From contig OX291550.1 in NCBI GenBank assembly GCA_946406115.1, positions 19,568,722 to 19,632,721 of the forward strand: 64,000 bases of DNA, read 5' to 3'. The stretch comes from Apoda limacodes (taxonomy: Eukaryota > Arthropoda > Insecta > Lepidoptera > Limacodidae). Each line of letters opens with the position of its first letter. Positions within the stretch are counted from its first letter, which is position 1. The notes below the pieces were generated by a model. That model was given only the letters and a program-made list of their open reading frames with translations, was not told where the DNA came from and did no database searches. The position numbers were made by a program, and so were the translations under genes. Positions 26,101-41,100 of the stretch are shown in pieces.

Positions 26101-29100
26101 TGTAGGTAAAGGATAGTTGGCATATTGGTCCAAAACAGCAGTCTACCCCTAAAGTTGACACAATCCATTTGGAAGATTAGTTCAACCTTTTTGTTCAAAA
26201 TTTTTTGTTGTATGGGACCATAAAAATCATACATCATAAGATAAACTAAGATGTTGTTTATAATCAATATAACTATTCACAATTTTATTCAGATAACTTT
26301 CAATAGTCTAAAATTGTATTTGACCAGGTGTTTCTATATAATAAACATCTCTAATAAAACACATGAACTTGCTATGGCATAGTTTTTGGCCTGTTACATT
26401 AAAAATATTCATTGATGATTTAAGTTCATAATATTACATGTAAGTTTGCCTTTCCATGATGATACCATCACGCATCCGGCAAACTGTTCTTGATCATATG
26501 ATAAATGACGGATAAGATATTCCATTTTATTATAGAGTAAACATATTCAATCGAAGTATTTTCTTATCTATGATATTTTCTTATCTGTGGGATAATTTTG
26601 CTGATCCTGTACTGAACTGTTAAGAAAATACTCTTCAAAATGCACTTTTTGTCAACCGTGGGGTAGACTTTTAATATACTTGGGCCAAGGTCCATTGATT
26701 TTGCTCATTCTCCTTTATTTAGTTTTGAAGGATCATCCTTTAAAATGAGGAAAATTATTCTCAATGTATGTTTTCATTGATTTATGTCTATATATTTCAT
26801 TTCTTTGTATGTAAATAATTAGACAAACGTATCAAAAACACGCAGGTCCTAAGGCCTATAGTTTACAAACCTGTTTTTACCCGAAAACAATCGAAATGTT
26901 AATTTAGCATCGTACTGTCATTATACCATGGATTGAGGAAACTAACATGGCTTTTTTCTGTCGGTCTTGTCCCAGGTATGCTAGCCGTCCGTACATAAGG
27001 ACGGCACAAAACCAATAAGAACAGTGTTTTATTAGACAAAAAGAAGCAAAATTCAAAATAATTCAATTATATTTACAACTCTTAAAGCCTCAGTACCTGA
27101 AATTTACCATATTTTCCTACCTTTTCAAACATTCAATACTCTCTAAAGAGTGTAGCGTAGATTTCTACTCTTAACTCCATTTCACATAGCATGGTGCCAG
27201 ATACCAAACTTTTTAATTAATTGCAACTCCTGGTTACCACAATGAAGTTAATAAGTATGTAGATTTAAAGATATAAATTATATCTTTATAATATTATATT
27301 ACTTACATAATTAGGTATATTATACAAATATATTCTATTATCAGAAACAAAATGACATAATGCTATGTGAAACGGAATATAACTAGCGGATATCGACTCT
27401 GAAAACTGAAAGTAAGTACACAGGTCACACATTCAACAATAACGTAACCAAAGATATAAAAGAACACAGACGTAACTATTTATGTAACTTTACTTACGTC
27501 ATGCGGGGGCGTTGAGAAAGCGGTGCGAGATGGGGGCTGCATCGGAGGATGCACAGCAGGGGCCGTGCTGTATCCCTCGTCGCTGGAGTACTGCGAGACA
27601 GGTGGGAAAGCGCCCCGTGCGTAACGTGTGCTAATCTTACGCCCGAACACATCTTCGCCGTCCATACGCTTTAATGCCCTGCGAACAATATCTATGTTTA
27701 AAAAAAAATTAACTGACAGACAGACTGGCATGTAATTTATTTGTACAATATTATATTATTAATATAAGATAAGGGAGTTTATTTCGAAGTCTCGAATACG
27801 CCAGAATCGTGAGTTCGGGAGTAAAACGTACCAATGCAGGTGTACTACACTGATCTTTAAAGGTAAGACCTATTTGCATACTATTTCTATTGAAGTCCCA
27901 AAACTAGAGTACTCAAAAAATAATCAATAAGAAATAACTTTTAACCCCGAACCTCAAAAACACGTCGCCAAAGCCCCGTTAGTCAAAGATATTTACCGAT
28001 GTCCAAATAACAATCAAGTTAGAACAGAATTAAAAAAAGAGATAAACTAATTTATCCAACTAGAAAAAGTGGATTTTAAAATATATTTTTTTTTTAATGA
28101 CAAATAAGCAATCTAAAACCTAAGCTTAGCCGACAACTACGAATAGTCCTAAAAACCAAGTTAAAGTCAGAAAAAGTGTTTTGGATTACAACTTACACAA
28201 GTTAAGAAAAATCATATCATTATTGTAAAGTAGTAGAATTCTTTGACGTGACGTGTCATTTTTTGAGGGTCATACATGCGTTAAACTAAGACACTATATG
28301 ATAGACTTAAAAGGTAGTATTATGCGGTAGAAAAATTCAGTAAAAAACAATAACGACGCTAGTGCGTGAGTGACTGAGTGCAGGTAAATCTATCTCATCA
28401 ACTTATGTCCTTCTTGTATTTCATTGAAAATAAAAAATTAAGTAATAGTTTATTATACATAGTGTTTTCAAAAAATGCTTTTTATGAGGGTTTAAAAAGC
28501 TATCACGACTATGCTTTACCAAAGTTGTAAAGTACATAATAGCACTTAGAACTTTGAAGATTTCTTTGCAAAGACATTTAAAAAAGAGTGAATGGGGTCA
28601 GTGTAGAATGTTTGTAATCGAACAAAAGTTCTTTATCGTGTTTTCACGTTTGTCATGGTTTCAATACCGAAAAACACAGTCATTAATGTTCAGTCCGATC
28701 TACAAAGCAGATCCGTAGAAATCTGCCAAAAAAATTGTAATTTAGGTAGTGTAGCCATATTCTTTATTCTGCCTCTTAACATCTCCAATCTATAAGAGTA
28801 CGTAGCTCTCAGCTACAATATAGTAAAATGCTTTCAAATATTACAAATCTGCACAGCCATGATTGCGTTGTACGGTCTTGCACGGTGTAACGGATGTAAA
28901 GAAATAAAAACAGTAAAATGCCACTTTAGTAATTTAAATAAGGGGTTCCGACCTACTCAAACCCTCAGTTACTTACAATTTTATTTGTGAACAAGTTCGT
29001 CGGAACACAGAACCATGTTTTTTGAGATACCATCAATTTAATCCTTTTTAAGGTGTGGACCATAATTTTTTCATAGAAACTGTGTTCCATCTTTACCTTT

Positions 29101-32100
29101 ATAAACTATAGACATTTCGCCACTCAAAACTTGTTAAATTCGCATATTCATTCATAAAATGCCCATGACTCATTAATAATAGACAAAGTTTTAATCGATT
29201 TTGGTATTTCATAATTCACTAGCATTTTATGATTAAATATGTTTTTTGCGACAATAATAAATAGCAATATATGATAACGCATTTTAAGCAACAAACTGTT
29301 TTTAACTATATTTTTATACAGATTTCATCGCCAATAAGAATAATTAGCAGTAATGAGGCTCCTGTTTTATATACCTACCTACTAAAAAAACAAAAGTCAA
29401 GAAATTAAAACTGGTTTCCATCTCTTAGATAGATAGCTGTAGATTTAAATAAACAAATAAATTAATTGGTAAAAAGAAACTTATAAATAGTTGTTTTACG
29501 ACATACCTAACGAGAGTATCGTTACATAGGTAGGTATATCAAAAAATGTGTGTTCATTTTTCACTGTCAGAATGGAGCGTCTTAAAAGATATCAAAAAAA
29601 AATTAGTGTCGGACAACCGTCCGGAATCGTGACAACTTGTGCCTTTCACTTTTTATGTCTGTCTCTCTCGCTCTTAGGCGGGCTAACCATGCCGCGTGCC
29701 TCTCACTCGCTCTCATTGTGAGCGCATAACGTGAGCGGAGCGTAACGCAGTTTCTTGAAGTGTCACCCGGCAAACCAATTTATAAGACGTTGTCACGTCA
29801 AAATCTGGCTATGCCATATTAAAGCACCTTTTTCAAACCAGAAACGAACCTGCGGATTACATCGATATTAAATTAATCAAGAAAACCCTATTTAAATAAT
29901 TCAATTCATCTCTGGCTGAACAGTCAAGCACTACTGCATACTAAAATAGTTAATCATGCCGGAACAGACGGACGGACAGACATGGCAAATTTAAAGCATT
30001 TCGGTTTCTGCTGAATAATAAGCTGTGAAACATAAACAACAGAAATTCACTTAAAATATTTTCAAAACTTCACTTAAAATATTTTAGGTGTCGCCAAGGT
30101 GTCGCAAATAAAAATAACTAGTTAAGGTGTGGGACCAGTAATAAACGAGAAGCAATAATGGACACTTTTAACCCGACTTTTTTCTACACATTTAAGTATC
30201 TTAGGAACTAAAAGGCAAGTACAAAGCCAGGTATAGCAAGGCTTAGCGATTTTTATGAATTGGACCAGAATAGAATCGCAACTTGGATTTTTTTTTATTT
30301 ATTGTTTAAAATTTTTTGATTGGTTGGCATATTAATGCATCCTTTTTTGAAGTCAGTTAAAAACACTGTGCGTTTTGTATTTATTCGAAATTACAAGTGT
30401 GACAAAATTAACACAAATACTTGTATTAATGATGTCAGAAATCATTCAATCGAGGTAAAAATATAAAAGATCGATGATGCCAGAAGAAACAAAATGCAGC
30501 TATTTTCTTAAACAAGTCAGTGATGCAAATCGAACATTACTTTTCAAATACGTGTCATATATCTCAACGGTTTTTTAACGGTTTTTCTGTGTCAACGAAT
30601 TATTTGCTTATTTTTTACCTACGTTATAATAATTTTTATTTTATTAATATTGATTGAATTGAAACACTTTCTTTCTGCACACGTATGCAAAAATTTTACC
30701 ATTTATAGAGTACCTAATACAGCTATCTCTATCAATTTATAATATATATTGTTATTACAATTTGATTAAAATCAATCATTTGTATAGATAACCGACATTA
30801 ACAAAAATGCATAAAAAGATAAAATACACTTACCCAGAGATTAACATTGTATAAATAACTATAAATATAACATTAAAGTATAAATATAAATAATAAAACT
30901 TAATAAATAAAAAAATATCTAATAACTTAAATTATGGTTGTAAAAATCACTGTGTTCCTGTTTGTGGCAAATGTTGTAATGGAAGTTTTGAAATTATAAC
31001 CGACAAATCACAGAAGACAAGACACTTTTTAATACACTTCATAATATGGGGGTAGCAATTAAAAATGTACCTACACTTAACATCTAACGAACTGGCTAAA
31101 ACTTATGTGATAAACACATATTGCAAGGCACTCAAATGAAAAATATAGTGTCGTTTTAGGAATCCGTAACTGAAATAGAAAAATACTGAAAGGTCTTTGT
31201 CGTCAATTGTCATTGTCAGGCATTTGTTTCAGAAACCATTTGACATAGAAACTTGGAAAGAAATTTATTTATCATAAGGTTACTTATAGGAACTTCACAC
31301 ATAACAATATTAATTACAAAAATAAGTTGTGTGCCTAAAGTGTGCCGAGATGGGACTAGGATTACGCTGTTATGTCTGTGTGTGTCCGACTTTTAAAAAG
31401 CTGTATCTTCTGATGCGTTACAGCTATCACGTTGATTACAGATTTATTAGAATCTATGTTAATAAGGAAGATTTCGTGACAAATAATAAAAAAAGTTAAA
31501 AGAAATATATACCAAAAAAAAAAACCCTTTTATTGTTTTTCCCCTAAACAAGGTATTAAACACAAGGTCTAAACTTTGAGTGATTGTAATGTAAACCCTA
31601 AAGTAAAATAACAAATATTTACAAAAAGGTGAACTGTACTTCTTTCGTAAATAAATAAATTAATTTCATAAAGATTTATTCCGCATGCCTACAATTTAAC
31701 AATAACAAAATAATTGCTACTTTTATTTATGGCATATTTGTTCATTATTTAGTATTGTGTAGTGTTACAAAACCCTTTGTGCGCGAGACAGATTCGCCTT
31801 TGACCAGTTATTTTCTATTTGTCACTTTTCTAGTTACTATGATAGATGTGTTCTATATTTACTATACCTACTATCATCCCTAAAGTTCTAGTAATGCGCA
31901 AAATCGTAAGGTTATTGCCGAGAAAATCGACTGTAACGTAACCACAGACATCTGGATGTAATATTACACACAATCACCAACATTTTAAATTTCCTTGTCC
32001 ATTAGTTCCTTTCCAACTTCCTGAATAGATGGGCAAATCTCGCCAATTCCAATAAAGAATTTACATTTACCTTTTACATTTTGCCGACTACAGCCCTATA

Positions 32101-35100
32101 TCCATTCAGCCCTTTCTGTCAAAAGTTTTAGAACGATTAGAATATTTTCAGTTAAATGGTTTCCTTAACAGAACAAACCTCATAAACCCATTGCAATCAG
32201 TTTTCCAAAAAGGCCCATAGTACGGTTACTAAGTATGGAAAATAAACAGCTTCCTTTATTAACATTACTTGACTTCAGTTATGCTTTTAACACCGTCGAT
32301 TTTAATGTCTTACTAATGATGTTACGTTCTCTTTAACATGTCTCCAGCGGTAATTAACTGGTTTCAAAGTTACTTGTGGGAGCATGAGCAGGGAGTCCAC
32401 TTCAACGATATGTTATCTGATTGGTGTGGCACTGCTGCTGGCGCTCCGCAAGGTAGCTTGTTGTCTGCACTTCTCTTTTCTTTTTTCATAAATCTATAAC
32501 ATCTAAAATTTCTTCTCTCTATCACCTGTATATAGACGATCTTTAGATCTAAACCACACTCACAAAGGTCATATCTCATATGAAATAAGCGTCTTTAACC
32601 GGGATCTTGATCATATACTAATGTGGAGCAAATCCAAATAAAACTAAAGCTATTATAATTGGTAGTTCAAGGATGCTTGGTAGAGTAAACTATGCTACAA
32701 TACCCCTTATAGTTTTCTTTTTTTTTATATATATTTTACTTACATGTATTTTTAACTTATTATTCTTATGTACTTTGTATGTATGTATATACTTACAATT
32801 TTTACCACGTAAGATTATATAGTTAAATTGTTATTTCTCACTTTTTTATTACCTAGTTGTGTTATTCTTTATTTATATTTGTTATTTAATGTACTTTTTT
32901 CTATGTGCACCGCCTCAGTTGCTTTATTTTTCCAATTCAGTAAAGGTTGTCTGGAAGAAATCGTTCTTAAGGGTTCCGTGCCTAGAGGGTGCCAACGGAG
33001 CCCTTTTACTAAGACTACGCTGTCTGTCTGTCTGACCGTCTGTCCGACCATTGAAAAGCTCTATCTTTTAGACCGAAATAGGTAGAAGGCTGAACTTTTC
33101 ACACAATATGTGTTATAGTGGGGTATTATCGAACAAATAAAAAAAATTAACCCCATACAAAAAAACACATTTTCGTTGTTTTTGCTCTAACGTCTTAAAC
33201 AGAAAGACAAACAAACTTCAAACTTGCAGTGAAAAAAGTATGACAACAAATAATAAAAACCGCCCAAGTGTAAGGCGGGCCCAAGCCATTACTATTTTCA
33301 ATTAACGGTGCAGCGCCATCTAGCTTATGATTAAGAGAAACAATAACTCATTTGTTTGTTGGAAACGATATTCAAAGTTAAGCACCATCGGGCTTGGCTG
33401 TACTTGGATGGGTGACCGCTTAGCGGCACCCTTTTTTTGTTTGTGTTTGTAAATTACGTAAATGGTGATAGGTACGGAACCCTCAGTGCGTGAGTTCAAC
33501 TCGCACTTTGTTTGGTTTATTGCGATAAGGCCGCCTATTATGTTCTTTTTGTTTTGAATCATGTTTAAAATTTTTGTATTTTGTCAAATTATCGGTGTAC
33601 AATGAATATTTGATTGATTGATTCACAGCGTCATCGTAAATATTATTTAACTCACATACAGATAAGGTTCTTATTTCGTCTGTTATGTGTGTATGTTATG
33701 TGTGTATGTTATGCGATTAGTTTGCTGATTGGAAATCGATTCTGACGATTTTCATATAAACGTATATTTCTCATCATGAAATAGTTTACGTCCGAAATGG
33801 TCAATTAAGATTGATAAGGATCGCACCAGGAAAACCATAGGTAGAACTTCTTTTTAATTCTATCATATGTAGTTAGGTTCTACATCTACTGAAATACGTT
33901 TAGTTTACTCAAGGTTGTTTTAGTAGTTGAATTGAAACTAAAAATAAAAAAATAATTTTTCACAAAAAAAAGTGAAATCAGCAATTCCACGCAAATTTTA
34001 AGTTTGTTAGTCCTTTTTTGATATAGGAGTGGAAAAATTAAATACATACATAATAACAAGTCCAAAACATAGATATAGCATCTAATATTACTTCGCGAAT
34101 GAAGTAAGAATCATTGTTCACTGAATACAGTTTGACGTTAGTTTCCTTGTTAGGTAGCTTAAAGGTCATGCTACTTTCTATCACAGTAATATTATTTATT
34201 CTGTGTCTATGCTCTAGCAAGAAACAATCATCCTGAATTATATATTGGAATATTTTAGTTTCGTTTTATTTTATTTTATGTAGCCACTACTTTAAAATAG
34301 ACTATTTTATACAATTTAAACTTAAATATCGAATCGTATTTTGAATGTGAAACTTTAAACTGGTTTCGAAGAAAGAGGTCATAGCTCTTAGTTGCAATTT
34401 ATGTTATCACTAGCGATACCCGCTATGCACGCAAACGGTGAAAGTTACTAGAAATCGGACCAGTAACTAGTAGGTGGCTTCAAACATGGGTTCTGTTTTG
34501 GCGTTAATATTGATACTGGTATATAAATATGCATGAATCCATAACTTCATTGCTCAACCCAACAGACCGTAACCAATAGTAAATACACGCCCTCATCATA
34601 ATGTGGGGTTCAAGCCTCCTTCTATCAACTAATTAAGTCCTGGATATCACCAGCTTTAAAGAAACAAGTGTGTGTGAACAAAATTCCTGACGAACTATAA
34701 TAAATAAACCAGGACTGGACAGGGGGTGAAATAAAATAGGAATGTTCGTTTTTAAGGATTTGCCACAAAATAATATGAAAGGGGTACTAAGCGGGAATCC
34801 CTAGTAAGTGTTGGTTGAGTATGTTAGCATTCAATACAGGGTTAAGTTTTAAATTCCAAACTTTAAAAACAAAAATTTTATTATTTAAGTTTTATTTAAA
34901 CAAAAAAGTGATTTAAATTCTGTTGTAAGCCCTTTTCTGAATGGTTTTAGGATTACATACATTTAAGGATTTCAAGTGATTTTGAATTAGTATCCCTATT
35001 TTGTTACCTTGTATATACACAGATATCAAATTAGCATCAGCTAGGTATATAAATGTAACACTCTTGAATAGAGAAAAGAGTAACATAATCCCATATTCTG

Positions 35101-38100
35101 CATAATTTACTAACTAGGCGTCGTAACTGCAGTTTAAACATTCAGAATAATGCCAAATGAACACTACTGTAGACACTACACCGTAAGTCTACACAGTAGA
35201 GTAAATTTGGCACTACGCTGAGTTTTTTTTTGCAGTAAAGGTTAACGACTAAGGTACTTCCTCTGCGTTACAATGCGAGAGACTAGTTCACAGCATGACG
35301 TGTATAGATTTTAAAAAATCAAAATATCCGACTGCTGCATACAAGATAACAAATCAATAATTTATAATTAAAAATACTTAGGTTATAAACCTGGTAACAA
35401 AAACATATTTTCAGAATGATCATATGATACTGCAGGATTAAAACACATTTTATATTTTTCATTTTACGCCCGCCATGTTTTTTTTTTCATTCTATTTATT
35501 CTACGACACTTGGTATATCACGACAAATCCCACAGTAGATGAAGATTCAACAGTAGAATACATGTAGAAGAAATGCACATACATGATTAATACGCGCAAA
35601 TAATACAACTTTTATGTTAGTCAGGTAAAAAGTTACGTACATATATGCAAAAAATGTTAGACGTCTGTTCACGCGAAATTGTTGGTAATTGGTTTTTATC
35701 CCGTATAGGCTATCGTGGGAAACATACTGTCAAAAAAACCACTGAAACAGTTAAAAAATTTAAATAAATATTGCAACAAAGACTCTTATCGTATCGGTTC
35801 AGCTGATGACTAAAATTGACCTTCTTTAAAACCTTGACGAAATAATACGTCAGTGTGCTAGGTCCCATTTAGTAAACAATAAACCAGAGGCCAGATGCAA
35901 CTCGCTACACAGATTTTATCAATGCCAAACCAATATCTGTTTAACAATGGTATAAGAGACGTATTTAAGACTAATTTTATAAGCTGACCTAAGGATTTAT
36001 TTAAGTTAAATTAAATTGCTTGCCAGATTTCATACGTCCCCACTGTTGGGGCACGGCCTACCCTCATAAGCGAGGGTGATTTTGGCCATAACCCACACGC
36101 GGACCCAGTGCGGATTGCGGACTTCACATACGTCTTTTTTCTTCTTGATGTATGCAGGTTTCCTTACAATGTTTTCCTTCACCGAAATGCCAGTGATGTG
36201 AATATAAATAAATAATTTAAATTAAAAAAGAAAAAAACCAGGTTATGTGCGATAGGAAATGGTCTTTTTATTATAAAAACTGTTTTTTTAAGTTGGTATC
36301 AACGCACAATATCAAGAAATTTCCCATGTTAGTTTAAGGCCATATCCGTTTTTCTGTAATCTGTAAGTAAGGAACTAATTTGTGTATTTTTTTTTAATTT
36401 AAGTGTCAGTATTTTCGGTAAGATGACTTTTGTTTTGAAATTATTTAAGGTTTGACCCTTTCATTTGAAATGTCGCACGATATATATAGTTTGCAGTTTT
36501 TTTTTAATTGACTCCCATATTGAAAATTCATTTATTTACGTTACACGTCCGTGTTTGAGTCACATAAATTCAAATCTGTGGCTTTGACAGACGAAAAGGG
36601 TTTAGGGTTTCGGCTTCTTTTCATTCGGACATCCGAAACCCCAAAAATGTGAAACGGATTTATTACTTTGCAGTCTAAAGAAAATACCAATAGCTACAGT
36701 AATGGTATAAGTAGGTATAACAAATACGTCTGTTACACAAATATATAAATATAATGGAGCCGCAAATTTTACGGTTCCGGGGCAATTTCAAAGGCAAATC
36801 AATATGAAAGATGGCATCCCTCTTCTTAAATCCGGAGTTTGCAGTATACCTACGTCAGCAATCGGAGTTGGAAATTATAATAATACGGCCACTCCAAATT
36901 AAAACCGCCTGATGTATGACTACAAAAACTACACACACTACAGTAACACAAAAGACGCGTGTATAGATACAAGAAAAATTTATGCGTGTTTTATGTCTGC
37001 GGTAACAGAATCCACTCAAAAGGGAGAGCGGTAGAGTATGACCTTACTGTATGTAGTGCATTACGTATACTGTGGTATATAAGATATAAGACCACGCGCA
37101 AACAGTATTGCGTCGTACCCATGGAAATTTGACCTACTTTGGGTCCGATAACCGGTGAATGATATAGGAATATAATATAATATTATGTATGTAAACAATA
37201 ATGTACAACGAAGTTATTTTTTTTTAAGATTTGAACTACACTTGGTTAAAAATTTTCGTATAAATATACAAAGTTTTGTGCATCTGCTACTTATCGTTTT
37301 AACTGCTGAACAACTTCAGTAATTGAGGTCAACTTGACATAATATGTATTTTTATGTATTTTGATTATATGGTTCAGGGCTATGCTAAAATCCGATTAGC
37401 GCTGTAGTTAAATAATTCAACAAATTATATATGTATGAACTGAAATGACTCATATATGTTGTTTCAATGCCAAAACAAATCAAACTCTATAGATGCTGTT
37501 ACGGTCAAGTTATTAAAACGTTATCGCACGGGTAACACTGCGGTGAAAAAGTTACTTCATATAACATAATGTAGATTCACTATACTTCGGTCACAAAATA
37601 AGTCCTTTAAGGTTATTAATTATTAGTTATCATTAGTAACGACACATAACATCGTAATACAGCACATAAAAGTAAGTCACTGAATTAACAATACTTAGAA
37701 ATCAACACAACAATAGTTACTCACATAGTAATGGTTATTCATATGATATTTCACCATATTACGATAACACATTATTGAACAGTAATAATAGTTTTCAACT
37801 ACTGACAACGTTTTGTAACATTTGATTGAATCGGAACCAAAACGCACGTTTTCAGATATGCGGGTAACATTCGACTTAAAAATTTAATAAGGTCTGTCAC
37901 CCACAACCCCACCCTGACCAGATTTAGTTCTATAGTGCCCCCTACAAATACACTGACGCCTATGCATTAATATATATAAATACAAAAACAACAAACATAA
38001 ATCACTTGCTCTATATATGTATGTATGTGTGTTTCATCAGTGGATAGATAACACACCCACATTATAATGTAGGAGATAGCCACTTTTCACCAACCATTTC

Positions 38101-41100
38101 AATCCTACGTGACTGGTGGTAAGCTTATCGCCACAACATTGCAACAGTGTACCTGGACTAAGAAAGCTTTTTGTGTCTCCTAAGTCGTAATTTTCGAACT
38201 TTAAAATTATAAGTGACAAAATAACAGACCGGGGATAGAATAATATACTTCCTTGCCAGTTCTCGGCGCATTAGCTAAATGAAAAAAAAAAACAACAAAA
38301 TCAAAGAAATGGTAGAAATGTATGGAAACATAAGAGTTGGACCATCCACTTAAGCTAGCCATAAAAATTCAATACACTCCGTCACGCACTTGGCCGATTT
38401 TTTTTATTAGAATGCAAGCCAAGTACTGATTTTCTCTCCTTGAATAAATTACTCATTTCTCCATTATATATCAGCCTATTTTGTTCCATGCTGAACATAA
38501 GCCTCTTCATTGGTGCGCCACTACTCGTGGTTCTATGCTTCCCGTATCCAGCTACGATACTAGCCACCCTCTGAAGTTCATCGGTCCATTGATTCCTCCA
38601 TATCATTTAGATTACTACATAAAAACTAACAGCAATGCTTGTGATAACTGCATTTTAGAATAATGGGTAAGCCGATGTAAATTGAACCTTAAGAATTATG
38701 TTTCAAGGGTGACAGCACTTTTGTGGTACACATGTACCTATGGTCAAGGCACCTGTGCCACTGATCTCGCGTGAGATCAGAGCCACTTACATCTAAGTGA
38801 TCTAAAACTTCACTTTAAATTACATCAATAATTAATTTTATTTTTGGCAAGATCTCTAACCAAATTCTCAAAAACTATAGTCAATCACACTCAATACATG
38901 TCTGGTATAACTAAGTATTCAAAAGAGAACATAAAACCAAAAAAAACCATTTCCTTCCTTCCTTCTTCGATGAGGAGACCAGATTTCACATTATAGCATA
39001 TAATTTCTCCAGAGTCATGTGTTAATACAGTCACGCGCTTATATCTAAGTTTGGCGAAGCGCCATATACAAGTTTTATCTTATAGGGCGGGAGATTTGGT
39101 GCGCATCCTTCAGAATTTGCGCGTCATGTCCTGCTTATTTCTTCAGAATTCGCTATTCATGAGCCTTCGCTGCACAATTCTTAACACGTTACCTTTAAAC
39201 ACTGCTAAAATATAAACATCGAAGCACACTACACAAAAAAGCTACGAAGATTGGAGAAGAAAGAATTTCACAAACTGCAATATACACAAACAAAATAAAG
39301 CTACGAAGATTGGAGAACAAAGAATTTCACTAACTGCAAAATACACAAAATAAAGCTACGAAGATTGGAGAACAAAGAATTTCACAAACTGCAATATACA
39401 CAAAAAAAATAAAGCTACGAACATTGGAGCACAAGGAATTTCACAAACTGCAATAAACAAACAAAAAAAAGCTACGAAGATCGGAGAAAAAAGAATTTCA
39501 CAAACTGCAATATACACAAACAAAATAAAGCTACGAACATTGGAGCACAAGGAATTTCACAAACTGCAATTTACACAAAGAAAAAAAAACATTGAAGGAC
39601 AAAGAATTTCACAAACTGCATTATACACAAACAAAATAAAGCTACGAAGTTTGGAGGACCAAGAACAAAGAATTTCACAAACTGCAAAATACACAATCCC
39701 GCGAGTATGAAATACACTTACCTAGATGCATGATCGAGACTGGGGAACCTTAACACGGCAGTAGGCGCCGTCACTCGCAACACCTTCCCTCCACAATTAT
39801 CTGCTAATCTCCTAAGCCGCCTCGACACTCGTTCCGGTGGTTGGTCCATTGGCAGATTTGCTACTTCCATTTCACATGATGGTTCTTCTTCTTCTTCAGA
39901 CTGGCTTGTGAACTATACAAAAAAAAACTTTTACTTTAACTTTTGGTTAAACTATTTTTTTATTTATTTTATATTATATTGCACGTCTTTCAGATTCATA
40001 ATGCAGATTTGCTTCCACGAGCACAGCGCGCGAAAAACTAATTCCGTCCGTCAACAATTGTATCGAAAAATATCGTATGACACTCGTGAGCTATCATTTA
40101 CTACACACGAGACAGGATTCGAGCCTGAGGCGCTAAGCAGGGGTGTAATGAAACTAAAACTTAGCTCACTTGTTTTATAGCAGTATTACCCATAGTATAA
40201 TCTTCTTTAAAAAAAAACAACCTTCTTACCATATTTATTTATTGAAATACATAGATTACACAGAAAATCTTGAAATTTTACATATTCCTATAGCAGTTTT
40301 GAGACATTTGTTTTCATTAACACTAGCTCAATTTTAAGTTAATCCATATATTCTATTTACGAAGCAAAATATATATATATGTGTATCTCTTTTGTCAATA
40401 CTATACTATTCTGTTATCTGTCTGTAAATCTGTCTTTTCACCTGTATGTCAGTCTGTCTGACTGTCTGGTAATATGTACATGTTTGTCTAACTATTTATT
40501 TATATATGTTTGTCCGTTTATCAATTTTGAAAAGTGTTCCATAAAAGGGAAAATAGGAGCTTAAGGGTCGGATAGCTGCTTATCAGTGTCGTCGCTACAA
40601 GGTTTAGCAGAAATACCAATAAAAACATGTGTAATCTAGAAAAATTATAATTTAGTGTTTTTATTATAAATTTATTTTTTTATTTGCTTCATACAAATAG
40701 GAAATTAAAAATATCTTATTATAGCACCGGTCACTTAAGCTCTCTTATTATATGTAGTAAATAAACAAATTGGAGATATACCTTAGAATTCCTCGGTAGG
40801 TTAACAGTTAATTCGTTATAACAATAATGTGATGAGGCACAAGTGATTAAGGCAGATGACGTGTTCTGTTTATGCACCAATATCACTTCCATATTTTTTC
40901 TGAAAAACAATTACCCAGTTATAAAGAATAATTATTAGGTTAGAAAATTATTTCTATTTTGACAGTATATGAAACATGAGAAGGTAGCTGAAATTTATAT
41001 GGAAATGGTACCTATGTCTGAAGTCACTCAAATCTGCTGCGAAGTTGATATCTCCAGAAATAAGGAGTAACGCAGCAGGAGCTGAATGCAATTCCCCAAA

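Larger units (their letters stand above)
27679..39721. other. 12-kb MARF1 intron 6 (between exons 6 and 7)
   Basis: The largest intron in the window and AT-rich throughout. It holds, from low to high coordinates: a partial foldback copy (29221-29285), a decayed LINE RT (32085-32580), a LINE-like 3' UTR piece with gtctgtctgtctgaccgtct (about 32990-33240), the 5S-derived repeat (33372-33430) with a composite tail to about 33630, repeat C copy 2 (36020-36215), an RTE tail (38460-38600) and a tandem array next to the donor (39238-39695). I see no exon of MARF1 or of a nested gene in the rest. Confidence 0.6.

Noticed and set aside
39356..39550. Open frame with repeating IAVCEI blocks
   Set aside because: By-product of the ~60-bp tandem array; no start context or family.
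39238..39695. CRISPR-like pattern of repeats
   Set aside because: Units are contiguous and similar throughout, without unique spacers, in a eukaryotic intron; it is a minisatellite.
40060..40145. T-arm-like tract with gacaggattcgagcctga
   Set aside because: No acceptor, D or anticodon arm could be paired around it.
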